Source: Pseudonocardia petroleophila
GTDB taxonomy: Bacteria > Actinomycetota > Actinomycetes > Mycobacteriales > Pseudonocardiaceae
DNA: 64,000 nucleotides
Assembly (NCBI RefSeq): GCF_014235185.1
Contig: NZ_CP060131.1
Location: 5,649,501 to 5,713,500, forward strand
Reading direction: 5' to 3'
Of this stretch, positions 1 through 8,604 are shown in pieces. Every line of letters starts with the position of its first letter. The first letter of the stretch is position 1. The notes beneath the pieces are model-generated. The model was not told the DNA's origin and did no database searches. It was given only the letters and a program-made list of their open reading frames with translations. Position numbers and translations under genes: made by a program.

Positions 1-1002
1 GGCGAGCTCGCGCCAGCGCTGCGCGACGGCGAGGGGGTCCTTCTCGTGGCGCACGCGGCCGCGGGTGATCTGCGCGCCGGGGTCGGGGTCGATGTCGGGC
101 AGCGGGCCGTCCGGGTCGTAGGCCGACAGGTCGCGGCCCCAGACCTGTTCCAGGAACGCGATCGCGGTCTGCGGGCTGACCTGCGCGGTCCGGATCCGGT
201 GCCCGTTCTCCGCCGCCTCCTCCGGGGTGTCGCCCAGTGCGAACGTGGTGGCGGGCAGGATCGTGATCTCGCTCTGCTCGCGGCCGTACTTCGCCATGCG
301 GCCCTTGAGGTCGCGGTAGAACTCCTGGCCCGCCTCGACGCTGCCGTGCCGGGAGAAGATCGCGTCGGCGGTCTTCGCCCCGAACTCGCGGCCCTGGTCG
401 GAGTCGCCCGACTGGATCAGCACCGGGTGGCCCTGCGGCGTCGGCGGGATCGGGAAGGTGCCGACCACGTCGAACTGGTCGCTGTGGTGGTCGACCGGGC
501 GGCCGTCGGCGAGCCACAGCTCGCGCGCGGCGTCGAGCATCTGCTGGGCGCGGTCGTAGCGCTGCGCCGGATCGAGGAACCCGCCGCGGCGGAAGTTCTC
601 CCCGGTGAACGCGTCCGAGCTCGTGACGAGGTTCCAGGCCGCGCGCCCACCCGAGAGGTGGTCGAGCGAGGCGAACTGCTTGGCCAGCTCCCACGGCTCG
701 TTGAACGTCGTGTTGATCGTGCCGCCCAGCCCGAGGTGGGTGGTGACGGCGGCGATCGCGTTGAGCACGGTGAAGGTGTCCGGACGGCCGACGACGTCGA
801 GGTCGTGGATGCGGCCCTGGTGCTCGCGCAGGCGCAGGCCCTCGGCGAGGAACAGGAAGTCGAACAGCCCGCGCTCGGCGTTCTGGGCGAACGCGACGAA
901 GGACGCGAAGTCGGTCTGGCTGCCGGACTCCGGGTCGCTCCACACCGTGGTGTTGTTGACGCCCGGGAAGTGCGCGGCCAGGTGGATCTGCTTCTTCGGC
1001 AC
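1..1002 (-). CDS. NtaA/SnaA/DszA-type FMN-dependent monooxygenase (3' end cut by window)
   Basis: This reads as a TIM-barrel flavin-dependent monooxygenase of the nitrilotriacetate/dibenzothiophene-sulfone group, which uses FMNH2 supplied by a separate reductase. The visible 334 residues begin VPKKQIHLAAHFPGVNNTTVW and contain the family segments GGTINTTFNEPWELAKQFAS, AAWNLVTSSD and HPVLIQSGDSDQGREFGA. The GTG start at 1002–1000 lies one base after the TGA of the gene at 1004–2083, so the pair is probably translationally coupled. The frame is still open at base 1, so the C-terminus is missing. The natural substrate cannot be told from sequence; sulfur-source or xenobiotic oxidation is usual for the group. 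Confidence 0.9.
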   Translation of the reverse strand, partial: MPKKQIHLAAHFPGVNNTTVWSDPESGSQTDFASFVAFAQNAERGLFDFLFLAEGLRLREHQGRIHDLDVVGRPDTFTVLNAIAAVTTHLGLGGTINTTFNEPWELAKQFASLDHLSGGRAAWNLVTSSDAFTGENFRRGGFLDPAQRYDRAQQMLDAARELWLADGRPVDHHSDQFDVVGTFPIPPTPQGHPVLIQSGDSDQGREFGAKTADAIFSRHGSVEAGQEFYRDLKGRMAKYGREQSEITILPATTFALGDTPEEAAENGHRIRTAQVSPQTAIAFLEQVWGRDLSAYDPDGPLPDIDPDPGAQITRGRVRHEKDPLAVAQRWRELA

Positions 1003-1003
1003 G

Positions 1004-2083
1004 TCAGACTCCGGTGAAGGCGTTGGCGGGGCGGGGCAGCCCGAAGCGCTCCCGCAGGGTGGCGGCGGGGTCGGCCGGGGTGCGCAGGCCCGCGGCGAGC
1101 AGCCGCGGCGCGACCTCGTCGGCGAGCACCCGCAGGCCGCCGGGCAGCGTCAGCGGGATCGCGGTGACGCCGTCGACGGCCTGCTCGGCGATCACCTCGA
1201 CCAGCGCGTCGGGGCCTCCGACGACCCGCAGCGTCCGGGGCGCCAGCTCGCCGAGCTCGTCGAGCTCGCGGCGGGCGGCGTTCGGGTCGGCGGCCAGCAG
1301 GATCTCGACGTCGAGCAGGACCGCGACGGTGTCGGGGTCGCGCCCGGCGTCGGCGACCGCGGCGCGGATCCGCTCGCGGGCGGCGTGCGCGGCGGCCGGG
1401 TCGGGGGCCTCGATCCGCACGACGTCGGCCCAGCGGGCGGCGACGGCGAGGGAGTCGGGCTCCTCGCGCAGCACGGTCAGCGGGTGCGCCTGCGGGCTGC
1501 GGGGCGTGATCGACGGGCCCTTGACGGAGAAGAACTCCCCGGTGAAGTCGACGTAGTGCAGCTTCTCGCGGTCGACGTAGCGGCCGGTCGCGACGTCGCG
1601 GATGACCGCGCCGTCCTCCCAGGAGTCCCACAGCGCCACGACGACCTCGATCGTCTCGGCGGCCTCGCGCCACAGCTCGGCGGGCTCCGCGGCCGGCTTG
1701 CGGCCGAACTGCGCCGCCTCCTGCGCCGTCCGCGACACCGCGGGCTCCCAGCCGGCGCGGCCGGAGGACACGAGGTCGAGCGTGGCGATCGCCTTCGAGG
1801 TGTGGAACGGCTCGGTGTGCGTGGTGGTCACCGTCGGCACGAGACCGATCCCCGGCACGACCGGCGCGACCCGGGCCGCGATCGCGACGGCGTCGAGCCC
1901 GGAACCCGGGCCGAACGAGTCCGGGAGGGCGAGGAAGTCGGCCCCGGACTGGGCGGCGAGCTGGGCCGTGGCGATGTGGTGGGCCGGGGTGAGCAGCGCC
2001 TCGCGGGGCACCCCCGCCTGCCGCCACGCCTCGGGGTGCCGTCCGAAGCCGGACACCTCCACCGCCAGATGTGCCGTCCGCAT
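1004..2083 (-). CDS. LLM-class flavin-dependent oxidoreductase
   Basis: A 359-residue luciferase-like monooxygenase. It shows the N-terminal barrel pattern HHIATAQLAAQSGADFLALP, a central GLVPTVTTTHTEPFHTSKAI segment, and a conserved RAGWEPAVSRTAQEAAQFG stretch. It is paired with a second flavin monooxygenase that starts one base after its stop, forming a two-gene operon that presumably oxidises a related small substrate with a shared flavin reductase found elsewhere. The ATG start is preceded by a GGGAGAG ribosome site. The reaction is inferred from family membership only. Confidence 0.9.
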   Translation of the reverse strand: MRTAHLAVEVSGFGRHPEAWRQAGVPREALLTPAHHIATAQLAAQSGADFLALPDSFGPGSGLDAVAIAARVAPVVPGIGLVPTVTTTHTEPFHTSKAIATLDLVSSGRAGWEPAVSRTAQEAAQFGRKPAAEPAELWREAAETIEVVVALWDSWEDGAVIRDVATGRYVDREKLHYVDFTGEFFSVKGPSITPRSPQAHPLTVLREEPDSLAVAARWADVVRIEAPDPAAAHAARERIRAAVADAGRDPDTVAVLLDVEILLAADPNAARRELDELGELAPRTLRVVGGPDALVEVIAEQAVDGVTAIPLTLPGGLRVLADEVAPRLLAAGLRTPADPAATLRERFGLPRPANAFTGV

Positions 2084-2162
2084 GCGCTCTCCCTCGCCGC
2101 CGGGTGCTGTCCTCCGGGCAACCGGGCCCGCCCGGGGCGCATTCCCGGCACGGGCGACGGGG

Positions 2163-2924
2163 TCACGGGGTGAGGGCCACCGCCAGGCGCGTCACCAGGT
2201 CCTCGGCCTCCACCGCGTCCGGGCCGGCCAGGTAGGTCTCGGTGACCGGGCCGAGCGGGACGTGGCCGCGTTCGCGGACGTGCTCGAGCAGCGCGGTGTA
2301 GGCCATCGGCAGCTCCGGGTACGGCCCGACGTGCAGCGTCGTCGCCCACGGCCCCGCCGGCAGCACCGCGTGGGCGCCCTCGGACGCGGGGCCGGGCAGG
2401 CCGACCAGCGTCTCGAACTCGTCGGCGAGGTCCAGCGGGAACACCGCCACCAACGGCGTCCGCGACGTCGTCAGCGCGCAGGCCTCGCGCCACAGGGCGC
2501 CGGTGTCGTCGTCGATCGACGCGGCCCGCACGACGCCCGACACCCCCGTGACACCCTGGGCGTCCCGCTCGGTGATCGCCACGTCGTACTGGACGCGCTC
2601 GGGGCGGCGCAGCAGCCCGTCGAGGTTGCGCAGCACCTCCTCGCGCCGGGCCAGCTCCTCGCGCAGCTTCTCCCGCTCCCGGGCGAGCACGCTGCTCACC
2701 GCGTCGGTGTCCGGGGCGGCGAGCACCTCGCGGACGACGGGCAGCGGCACGTCCATGCCCCGCAGCACCGCGATCGTGGTGGCCGTGCGGACCTGGTCGG
2801 CCCGGTAGTAGCGGTAGGCCGAGTGCGGGTCGACGTGCGCCGGGGCGAGCAGCCCCTCCGCGTCGTAGTGCCGCACGGCCTTGACCGTCAGCCGGGCCAG
2901 GCGCGCGAACGCCCCGATCGGCAT
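2163..2924 (-). CDS. MerR-family regulator with GyrI-like effector domain
   Basis: A 253-residue transcription factor. The N-terminus MPIGAFARLARLTVKAVRHY is a MerR winged helix, followed by the family's YRYYRADQV wing and a coiled dimer helix (roughly residues 80–115). The C-terminal ~150 residues resemble a GyrI/BmrR multidrug-binding fold. I chose the ATG at 2924–2922 because it overlaps the TGA of the upstream gene (TGATG) and gives the canonical MerR start; a GTG 12 bases earlier is possible. It probably senses a small lipophilic compound and controls its own two-gene operon. Confidence 0.87.
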   Translation of the reverse strand: MPIGAFARLARLTVKAVRHYDAEGLLAPAHVDPHSAYRYYRADQVRTATTIAVLRGMDVPLPVVREVLAAPDTDAVSSVLAREREKLREELARREEVLRNLDGLLRRPERVQYDVAITERDAQGVTGVSGVVRAASIDDDTGALWREACALTTSRTPLVAVFPLDLADEFETLVGLPGPASEGAHAVLPAGPWATTLHVGPYPELPMAYTALLEHVRERGHVPLGPVTETYLAGPDAVEAEDLVTRLAVALTP

Positions 2925-3463
2925 CAGGCCGTCCACACCGGCACCCGGAGGATCGTGCGGTTGCGCGACGGCTCGGTCACGCCCGGGTCGGTGAGGTACA
3001 CCTCGGTGTGCGCCCCGGCCGGGCGCAGGCCCCGGCCGGCGACGAACCCGTAGAGCGCCGCCAGCGACGGCTTCTCGTCCTCGTGGGCCCCGGAGTGCAG
3101 CAGCTGCGCGACGCGCTGCTCCGGCCGGTCCCGCAGCACGACCGGCGCCACGTGGTCGACGGCCGCGAGCGCGTCGGGGGTGACTCCCTCCGGGGCCGGG
3201 ACGGCGAGGGTCCAGTGCCAGCCGGCGGGCTCGTCGAGGTCGAAGCGCAGCGGGTCGCCGTCCTGGGCGTAGGTGCCCTCCAGCGGCACCCCCATCGGGG
3301 CGCCGAGCGCGGCCCTGGCCCGGAACAGGGCCCGCACGGCGGCGGCGAAGGGCAGGCCGTCGGCGCCGCCGCGGCCGTCGACGACGAGCAGGGAGCGGGC
3401 GCGGACGGTGGTGAGGGTGAGGTCGCTCGCCGAGACCGTGGGGAGCGTCGGTGTCGTGTCCAT
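2924..3463 (-). CDS. GyrI-like small-molecule-binding domain protein
   Basis: A 179-residue stand-alone GyrI-like protein. The signature is the core LVVDGRGG, the sequence PMGVPLEGTYAQDGDPLRFD, and the C-terminal AALYGFVAGRGLRP–HTEVYLTDPGVTEPSRNRT pattern shared by proteins placed next to MerR regulators. It overlaps the MerR gene by one base in the TGATG arrangement, so the two are co-translated. It may sequester or hydrolyse the ligand the regulator senses; that role is inferred from context. The start ATG at 3463 was chosen over upstream extensions that run into low-complexity sequence. Confidence 0.75.
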   Translation of the reverse strand: MDTTPTLPTVSASDLTLTTVRARSLLVVDGRGGADGLPFAAAVRALFRARAALGAPMGVPLEGTYAQDGDPLRFDLDEPAGWHWTLAVPAPEGVTPDALAAVDHVAPVVLRDRPEQRVAQLLHSGAHEDEKPSLAALYGFVAGRGLRPAGAHTEVYLTDPGVTEPSRNRTILRVPVWTA

Positions 3464-3522
3464 GGTGATGACTGTGGTGTCTCCCGCACGGGGAGGGTCA
3501 ACCGTCACCGTCCGCGCCGGGG

Positions 3523-4443
3523 TCACCGGAACACGACCGTCCGGTTGCCGTGCACCAGCACCCGGTCCTCCAGGTGCCAGCGCAGCCCGCGGGCGAGCAC
3601 GAGCCGCTCGATGTCGCGGCCGCGGCGGACCATCTCCGGCGCGGTGTCGGAGTGGTCGACCCGGATCACGTCCTGCTCGATGATCGGGCCGGCGTCGAGG
3701 TGCTCGGTGACGTAGTGGCACGTCGCCCCGATCAGCTTGACGCCCCGCGCGTGCGCCTGGTGGTAGGGCAGGGCGCCGATGAACGACGGCAGGAAGCTGT
3801 GGTGGATGTTGATCGCCCGGCCCTCCCACTCCGCGCACAGCTCCGGCGGGATGATCTGCATGAACCGGGCCAGCACGATCGCGTCCGGGTCGTGGTCGGC
3901 CACCAGTGCCCGCAGCTCCGCGAACGCGCGGTCCTTGTCCTGCCGGGGTCCGCCTGCCGCCGGGAAGGCGACGTGGTGGAACTCCGCGCCGTGCGCCCGC
4001 GCGACCGGCCCGAGCGAGGCGTGGTTGCCGATGACCGCGGCCAGGCGGACCGGCAGCTCACCGCTGGAGAACCGGCCCAGGAGGTCGTGCAGGCAGTGCG
4101 TCTCCCGGCTGACCAGCAGGACCACGCTCTTGCGGTCCGCCGAGTCGGTGACGGTCCAGCCCGCGTCGGCGCCGATCTGCCGGGCGACCGGGGCGAACCG
4201 CCTGCGCAGCTCCGCGGCCCCGAACGGCAGCGACGACGCGCGCACGACCTGCCGCGTGAAGAACCAGCCGGTCTCCGGGTCGGAGTGGTACGCGGCCTCC
4301 GCGATCCAGCCCCCCATCTCCCCGATCGCCCCGGCGATCCGGGCGACGACGCCGACCTCGTCGCGGCAGCCCAGGGTCAGCACGAGGCGGCGCTCGTCGA
4401 CCGGGGCGACGCGGCCCCCCGGCGACTCCCCCGGCCCGGCCAC
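3523..4443 (-). CDS. purU: Formyltetrahydrofolate deformylase PurU
   Basis: Hydrolyses 10-formyl-THF to formate and THF, balancing one-carbon pools. An N-terminal ACT-like domain (LVLTLGCRDEVGVVARIAGA) is followed by a formyltransferase-fold catalytic domain. That domain carries INIHHSFLPSF with the catalytic Asn and His, and HLDAGPII with the Asp. The length of 306 residues is close to the usual ~290; the N-terminus (GTG at 4443) may be about 15 residues long by an alternative start. It lies about 9 kb from a formyltransferase domain that would consume the same cofactor (in the protein at 13896), but on the other side of the SARP gene, so a functional link is only suggestive. Confidence 0.93.
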   Translation of the reverse strand: MAGPGESPGGRVAPVDERRLVLTLGCRDEVGVVARIAGAIGEMGGWIAEAAYHSDPETGWFFTRQVVRASSLPFGAAELRRRFAPVARQIGADAGWTVTDSADRKSVVLLVSRETHCLHDLLGRFSSGELPVRLAAVIGNHASLGPVARAHGAEFHHVAFPAAGGPRQDKDRAFAELRALVADHDPDAIVLARFMQIIPPELCAEWEGRAINIHHSFLPSFIGALPYHQAHARGVKLIGATCHYVTEHLDAGPIIEQDVIRVDHSDTAPEMVRRGRDIERLVLARGLRWHLEDRVLVHGNRTVVFR

Positions 4444-4545
4444 CCGCAGCGCCGCGCGGTGGCGGACGGGACCGGACGCGCCTGCGCCCCGTCCAACGCG
4501 TGTTCCTCGTACATCTCGACGCCTCTCCTCACAGGTTCGGGCAGG

Positions 4546-4884
4546 TCAGGACGACAGTCCCGTGTAGGTGCTGTAACCGAAGGGGGCGAGCAGGACCGGG
4601 ACGTGGCGGACGAGCCACGGCGAGGTCGGACCGACGGCGATCGTGATGTCCGCCTGCGACGACAGCAGCCCCTGCGCCGCGAAGTACCGGCGGGCGTCGA
4701 TGACCAGGCGCAGGTCGCGGTCGTGGCCGTCGGCCCCGCCCCAGTCGTCGATCCGGCCCGACTCGTCGGTCGTCGCGGCGGCGACGGCCGTCCAGACCGA
4801 GCCGTCGGAGCACTCCAGCCCGACCCGGACGTCGCTGGCCGGCCGACCGTGGGTGAGGTCCACGACCTCCACTGTCAGGGGCAC
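4546..4884 (-). CDS. Transthyretin-like / 5-hydroxyisourate hydrolase homologue with altered key residues
   Basis: A 112-residue transthyretin-fold protein. Compared with the HIUase family (my recollection of the consensus), the N-terminal strand reads LTVEVVDLTHGRPASDV, with Glu where the catalytic His of the LT-x-H strand is expected. The C-terminus is FGYSTYTGLSS instead of ending YSTYRGS, losing the Arg. The RHVPVLL strand with its His is kept. A strong AAGGAGG ribosome site precedes the GTG start at 4884. It could be a diverged HIUase or a transthyretin-like protein recruited to another task. It diverges from the SARP gene across a 246-base gap. Confidence 0.75.
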   Translation of the reverse strand: MPLTVEVVDLTHGRPASDVRVGLECSDGSVWTAVAAATTDESGRIDDWGGADGHDRDLRLVIDARRYFAAQGLLSSQADITIAVGPTSPWLVRHVPVLLAPFGYSTYTGLSS

Positions 4885-4943
4885 CCGTCCTCCTTCCCCG
4901 TGTCCCGGGCTCATCCCGGACCCGGAGGGTGCCGGGGAGGGCG

Positions 4944-4970
4944 ATCCGTCGGCTATCCGTCGGCTATCCG
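4944..4970. promoter_or_regulatory. 11-bp tandem direct repeats upstream of the SARP gene (candidate SARP box)
   Basis: ATCCGTCGGCT occurs twice head to tail and is followed by a further ATCCG, so the motif recurs at exactly 11-bp spacing. SARP regulators bind heptamer direct repeats on one DNA face with about 11-bp spacing (family knowledge). The repeats lie between the divergent genes at 4884 and 5131, suggesting autoregulation or control of both. No binding data are available. Confidence 0.45.
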
Positions 4971-5130
4971 GACACCCGGCCGCCTCCGTTGGGCCGTTCG
5001 GGGGGAACCCGCGGGCCGGTGCGTCGCGCTCGGTCCACCGCAGGCCAAGATCAGATGAACTTGCCCTCTCGATGAGGTGATGGCGGGCGCCCGATGGTTG
5101 AATCGGGATCCGGGCTTCGGGAGGCAGTGC

Positions 5131-8100
5131 GTGGAGTTTCGTGTCCTCGGCCCGCTCGAGGTGCGCCGGACCGACGGTGAGACGGTCGACCTGGGTGGCC
5201 CACGGCAGCAGATCGTCCTGGCGGTGCTGCTCCTCGAATCGCCGCACGTGGTGTCGGTCGACCGGCTCGTCGACGCGGTGTGGCCGGACTCCCCGCCCGC
5301 CACGGCGCGCAGCCAGATCCAGATCTGCGTGTCCAGCCTGCGCCAGCGCCTCCGGTCCGACACCCGGTCGGAGGTCATCACGACCCGCCGTCCCGGGTAC
5401 CTGCTGCGCACCGGGTCCGCCGCGTTCGACCGGCAGACCTTCACGACCGAGGTGGCACTGGCCCGCGACCACGTGCAGCACGACCGGCTCGACGACGCCG
5501 CGGAGCTGTTCCGCTCGGCCCTGGCCCGCTGGCGGGGCACCGCGCTGCCCGGCATCGACAGCCTCGCCGTCCGGGACGCCGCCACGCACCTGGAGGAGGA
5601 GCGCGCCCGGGTCGTGGAGGAGCTCGCCGACGTCCAGCTCCGGATGGGCAACCACCGCGACCTCGTCGCCGTCCTGACGAAGGAGATCGACCGGTACCCG
5701 CTGCGCGAGGAGCTGCGCGGGCAGCTGATGCTCGCCCTCTACGGGGCCGGCCGCCAGGCCGACGCGCTGCGCGAGTTCCGCCGCGCGCGGGCCCTGTCGA
5801 TCGAGGAGCTGGGCATCGAGCCCGCCGAGCCGCTGCGGCGCCTCGAGCAGGCGATCCTGCGCGAGGACGACTCCCTCGTCGTCGGGGGCGCCGGGCGGCG
5901 GTCGGAGCCGCCCCCGCCGCAGGCGGGCACGGCGCCCCGGATGCTGCCGGCCGAGGTCGCCGACTTCACCGGGCGGACGCGGGCCATCGCCGAGGTGCTG
6001 GCCACGCTGGCCGCGACCCGGGACTCGGAGACGACGAGCGCCCCCGCGGTCGTCGTCCTCACCGGTCAGGGCGGGATCGGCAAGTCCGCGCTCGCGCTGC
6101 ACATCGCGCACCGGCTCGCCGACCGCTTCCCCGACGGCCAGCTCTACGCGAGCCTGCACGGCGCGTCCCGGCCGGTCGCGCCCGCCGAGGTGATCGCCCG
6201 GTTCCTGCGTGCGCTGGGCGTGCCCGGCGGGACCATCCCCGACGACCTCGACGAGCGCGCGGAGCTCTACCGCAGCCGGCTGTCCGGCCGCTCCGTCGTG
6301 ATCGTGCTCGACGACGTCGGCCAGGAGGCGCAGGTGCTCCCGCTGCTGCCGCCCGACCGGGGCAGCGCCGTGCTGCTCACCAGCCGCAGGCGGCTCACCG
6401 CCCTGCCGGGGGCGGAGCGGGTCGAGCTCGAGTCGTTCACGACCGAGAGCGCGGTCACCCTGCTGGACCGGGTCATCGGCGGCACGCGCATCGCCGACGA
6501 CCGCGCCGCGGCGGTCGAGCTCGTCCGGCTCTGCGGGCACCTCCCGCTCGCCGTCCGGATCGCCGCGGCCCGGCTGGCCGCCCGCCCGCACTGGTCGCTG
6601 CGCACGATGGTGGAGCGTCTGTCCGACGAGACGATCCAGCTCGACGAGCTCCGCCACGGCGACATGGCGGTGCGCGCGAGCCTGCTGCTCACCTACGAGG
6701 CGCTCGGTCCGCAGGCGTGCCGCCTGCTGCGGCTGCTCGCGATGGTCGACGCCCCGCACGTCGGGGCCTGGGCCTGCGCGGCGCTGCTCGACGTCGACCA
6801 CCGCACCGCGGAGGACCAGCTCGACGAGCTCGTCGAGCTGCACCTGGTCGACATCGAGATCGACCCCGACGGCGACGTCGGCGGCACCCGCTACCACCTG
6901 CACGACCTGGTCCGGCTGTTCGCGCGGGAGCGCGCGGTGGCCGAGGACCCGGCGCCGGAGCGCGCCGCGGCCGTGGCCCGCTACCTCGGGGCGATGCTCG
7001 GGCTCGCCGAGGAGGCCCACCGCCGCGAGTACGGCGGCGACTTCCTCATCGTGCACGGCGACGCGCGGCGCCACCCGCTCGACGACCGGCTCCGCACCTC
7101 GCTGATGGCGCAGCCGCTGCTGTGGCTGGCGCGCGAGCGGCAGGCGCTCGTGGCCGCGGTGGCCCAGGCGTCGGCGGCCGGCCTCGGTTCGCTGTGCTGG
7201 GACCTCGCGATCAGCTCGGTCGTGCTGTTCGAGGCGCACGCCCTGTTCGACGACTGGCGGGCCACGCACGACCTCGGGCTGGCCGCGGCCCGCCGCGACC
7301 AGGACCGGCTCGGCGAGGCGGTGATGACGTACTCGCTGGGGTCGCTGCACATGTTCGAGCAGCGCTTCGCCGAGGCCGAGGTGTGCCTGGACGACGCTCT
7401 GACGGCCTTCACCGCGCTCGGCAACGACGAGGGCCGGGCCATGGTCGTGCGCAACCAGGCCTTCGTCGACCGCGTCACGGCCCGGTACTCCCGGGCCAGG
7501 GCCCGCAACGAGCAGGCCCTGGAGATCTTCCGCGCCACCGGTGACCGCGCGGGTGAGGCGTACGTCCTGAGCAACCTCGCCCAGGTCGACCTGGACATCG
7601 GTTGCGAGGAGGACGCGCAGGCCCGGTTGCAGGCGGCGGCGGAGATCTGCCGCACGATCCCCAACCGCCGGGTCGGTGCGCAGGTGATGCACCGGCTCGG
7701 GGAGATCCAGCTGCAGCAGGGCGACGGCGACCTGGCCCGCGAGTCGTTCGCCGCGGTGCTGGCGTTCGCCGGAGACGTCGGCGACCGCACGGCCGAGGCC
7801 TACGGACTGCTGGGGCTGGGCCTGGCCCACATCGCCCGCGACGAGCCCGCGGCGGCCCGGACGGCGCTGGTCGAGGCCGAGCGGATGGCCGGTGAGCTGG
7901 CCGAGCTGCGGATCCGCGTGCGGGCCCTGCTGGCCCTGAGCTCCGTCGCACTGGCCGGCGGTGACGTGGCGGGGGCCCGGGAACGGGCCGAGGAGGCGCT
8001 GGACGCCTCCGGGGGCATCGATCTGCCCGTCCTGACGGCGGCCTGCCTGACGGCGCTCGGCGACGCCGACGTCGCCGACGGTCGGCACGAGAGCGCGGTG

Positions 8101-8208
8101 CAGCAGTGGACCGCGGCCCTGGATCATCTACGGAGCACCGCCCCGGCCTTCACCGGCCGGTTGGCGCTGGACCTCGAACGACGGCTCGGCGGTCCCGCGG
8201 CGCGCTGA
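5131..8208 (+). CDS. SARP-family activator with NB-ARC and TPR domains (AfsR-like)
   Basis: A 1025-residue pathway-type regulator. The start VEFRVLGPLEVRR is the canonical SARP N-terminus; the GTG at 5131 has a GGGAGG ribosome site, so upstream in-frame codons were rejected. Domains in order are an OmpR-like winged helix (about 1–95), a bacterial transcriptional activator domain (about 100–245), an NB-ARC ATPase (about 280–560, Walker A TGQGGIGKS near 312–319), and TPR-like helical repeats through the C-terminal half. By family it activates secondary-metabolite promoters as a nucleotide-controlled oligomer. It is the best candidate activator of the cluster starting at 11456 and may bind the 11-bp repeats just upstream of itself. 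Confidence 0.94.
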   Translation: MEFRVLGPLEVRRTDGETVDLGGPRQQIVLAVLLLESPHVVSVDRLVDAVWPDSPPATARSQIQICVSSLRQRLRSDTRSEVITTRRPGYLLRTGSAAFDRQTFTTEVALARDHVQHDRLDDAAELFRSALARWRGTALPGIDSLAVRDAATHLEEERARVVEELADVQLRMGNHRDLVAVLTKEIDRYPLREELRGQLMLALYGAGRQADALREFRRARALSIEELGIEPAEPLRRLEQAILREDDSLVVGGAGRRSEPPPPQAGTAPRMLPAEVADFTGRTRAIAEVLATLAATRDSETTSAPAVVVLTGQGGIGKSALALHIAHRLADRFPDGQLYASLHGASRPVAPAEVIARFLRALGVPGGTIPDDLDERAELYRSRLSGRSVVIVLDDVGQEAQVLPLLPPDRGSAVLLTSRRRLTALPGAERVELESFTTESAVTLLDRVIGGTRIADDRAAAVELVRLCGHLPLAVRIAAARLAARPHWSLRTMVERLSDETIQLDELRHGDMAVRASLLLTYEALGPQACRLLRLLAMVDAPHVGAWACAALLDVDHRTAEDQLDELVELHLVDIEIDPDGDVGGTRYHLHDLVRLFARERAVAEDPAPERAAAVARYLGAMLGLAEEAHRREYGGDFLIVHGDARRHPLDDRLRTSLMAQPLLWLARERQALVAAVAQASAAGLGSLCWDLAISSVVLFEAHALFDDWRATHDLGLAAARRDQDRLGEAVMTYSLGSLHMFEQRFAEAEVCLDDALTAFTALGNDEGRAMVVRNQAFVDRVTARYSRARARNEQALEIFRATGDRAGEAYVLSNLAQVDLDIGCEEDAQARLQAAAEICRTIPNRRVGAQVMHRLGEIQLQQGDGDLARESFAAVLAFAGDVGDRTAEAYGLLGLGLAHIARDEPAAARTALVEAERMAGELAELRIRVRALLALSSVALAGGDVAGARERAEEALDASGGIDLPVLTAACLTALGDADVADGRHESAVQQWTAALDHLRSTAPAFTGRLALDLERRLGGPAAR

Positions 8209-8238
8209 CGCGCGATCACTCTCCGTGCACAGCGGACG

Positions 8239-8379
8239 TCAGCCCCAAGCGGTGTTGCCGTTGGTGGTGGAGCCGCCGCCGTGCGAGGGGCCGCGGGGCT
8301 TGAGCGGCTCCCCGAGCCCGCCGAGGACGAGGCCGGCGGCAGCGGCGAGCAGGACGATGGAGCGGGCGATCCGTCGCAT
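8239..8379 (-). CDS. Small secreted peptide (46 residues), function unknown
   Basis: MRRIARSIVLLAAAAGLVLG forms a clear signal peptide: a positive n-region and a hydrophobic core. It is followed by a short mature part rich in Gly, Ser, Thr and Asn that ends GGGSTTNGNTAWG. Ahead of the ATG is a weak AAGGGA ribosome site. It lies between the SARP gene (tail to tail) and the Crp/Fnr gene (same strand). It could be an extracellular signal, a cell-wall peptide or an export by-product; the sequence does not decide. The longer in-frame ORF upstream lacks coding character. Confidence 0.55.
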   Translation of the reverse strand: MRRIARSIVLLAAAAGLVLGGLGEPLKPRGPSHGGGSTTNGNTAWG

Positions 8380-8550
8380 GAGGTGTCCCTTCGGAAGAAC
8401 CGTGGTGGGGTCGGGCTTCCTTGTCCCTCTCCCTGACATTGGTAAAGCTATGACCAAGTCACATCGGTCCCCTATCACTTCTCTATCGATCCCGGTGTGG
8501 AGGTGTGAACGCCGGATGGACGGGGTACGCGCCGACCCCCGCAACGCCGA

Positions 8551-8579
8551 CAGCCCGACCGGGAGGACCGGTCGGGCTG
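8551..8579 (-). terminator. Hairpin terminator downstream of the Crp/Fnr gene
   Basis: A perfect 12-bp stem, CAGCCCGACCGG pairing with CCGGTCGGGCTG across a 5-base loop, starts about 25 bases past the stop of the minus-strand Crp/Fnr gene. There is no strong T-run, as is common for actinomycete terminators. Confidence 0.7.
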
Positions 8580-8604
8580 CGGGATCAGTGGCCGTGCGCG
8601 GGGC

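Noticed and set aside
4546..8127. A single minus-strand gene running from the HIUase-like stop back through the SARP locus
   Set aside because: Only the last 112 codons resemble a protein family; the rest is antisense of the SARP gene, which has a canonical start and full domain set.
8451..8461. TGACCAAGTCA palindrome upstream of the small secreted peptide as a Crp/Fnr site
   Set aside because: It fits neither the Crp nor the Fnr consensus spacing well, and a palindrome of this size is expected by chance.
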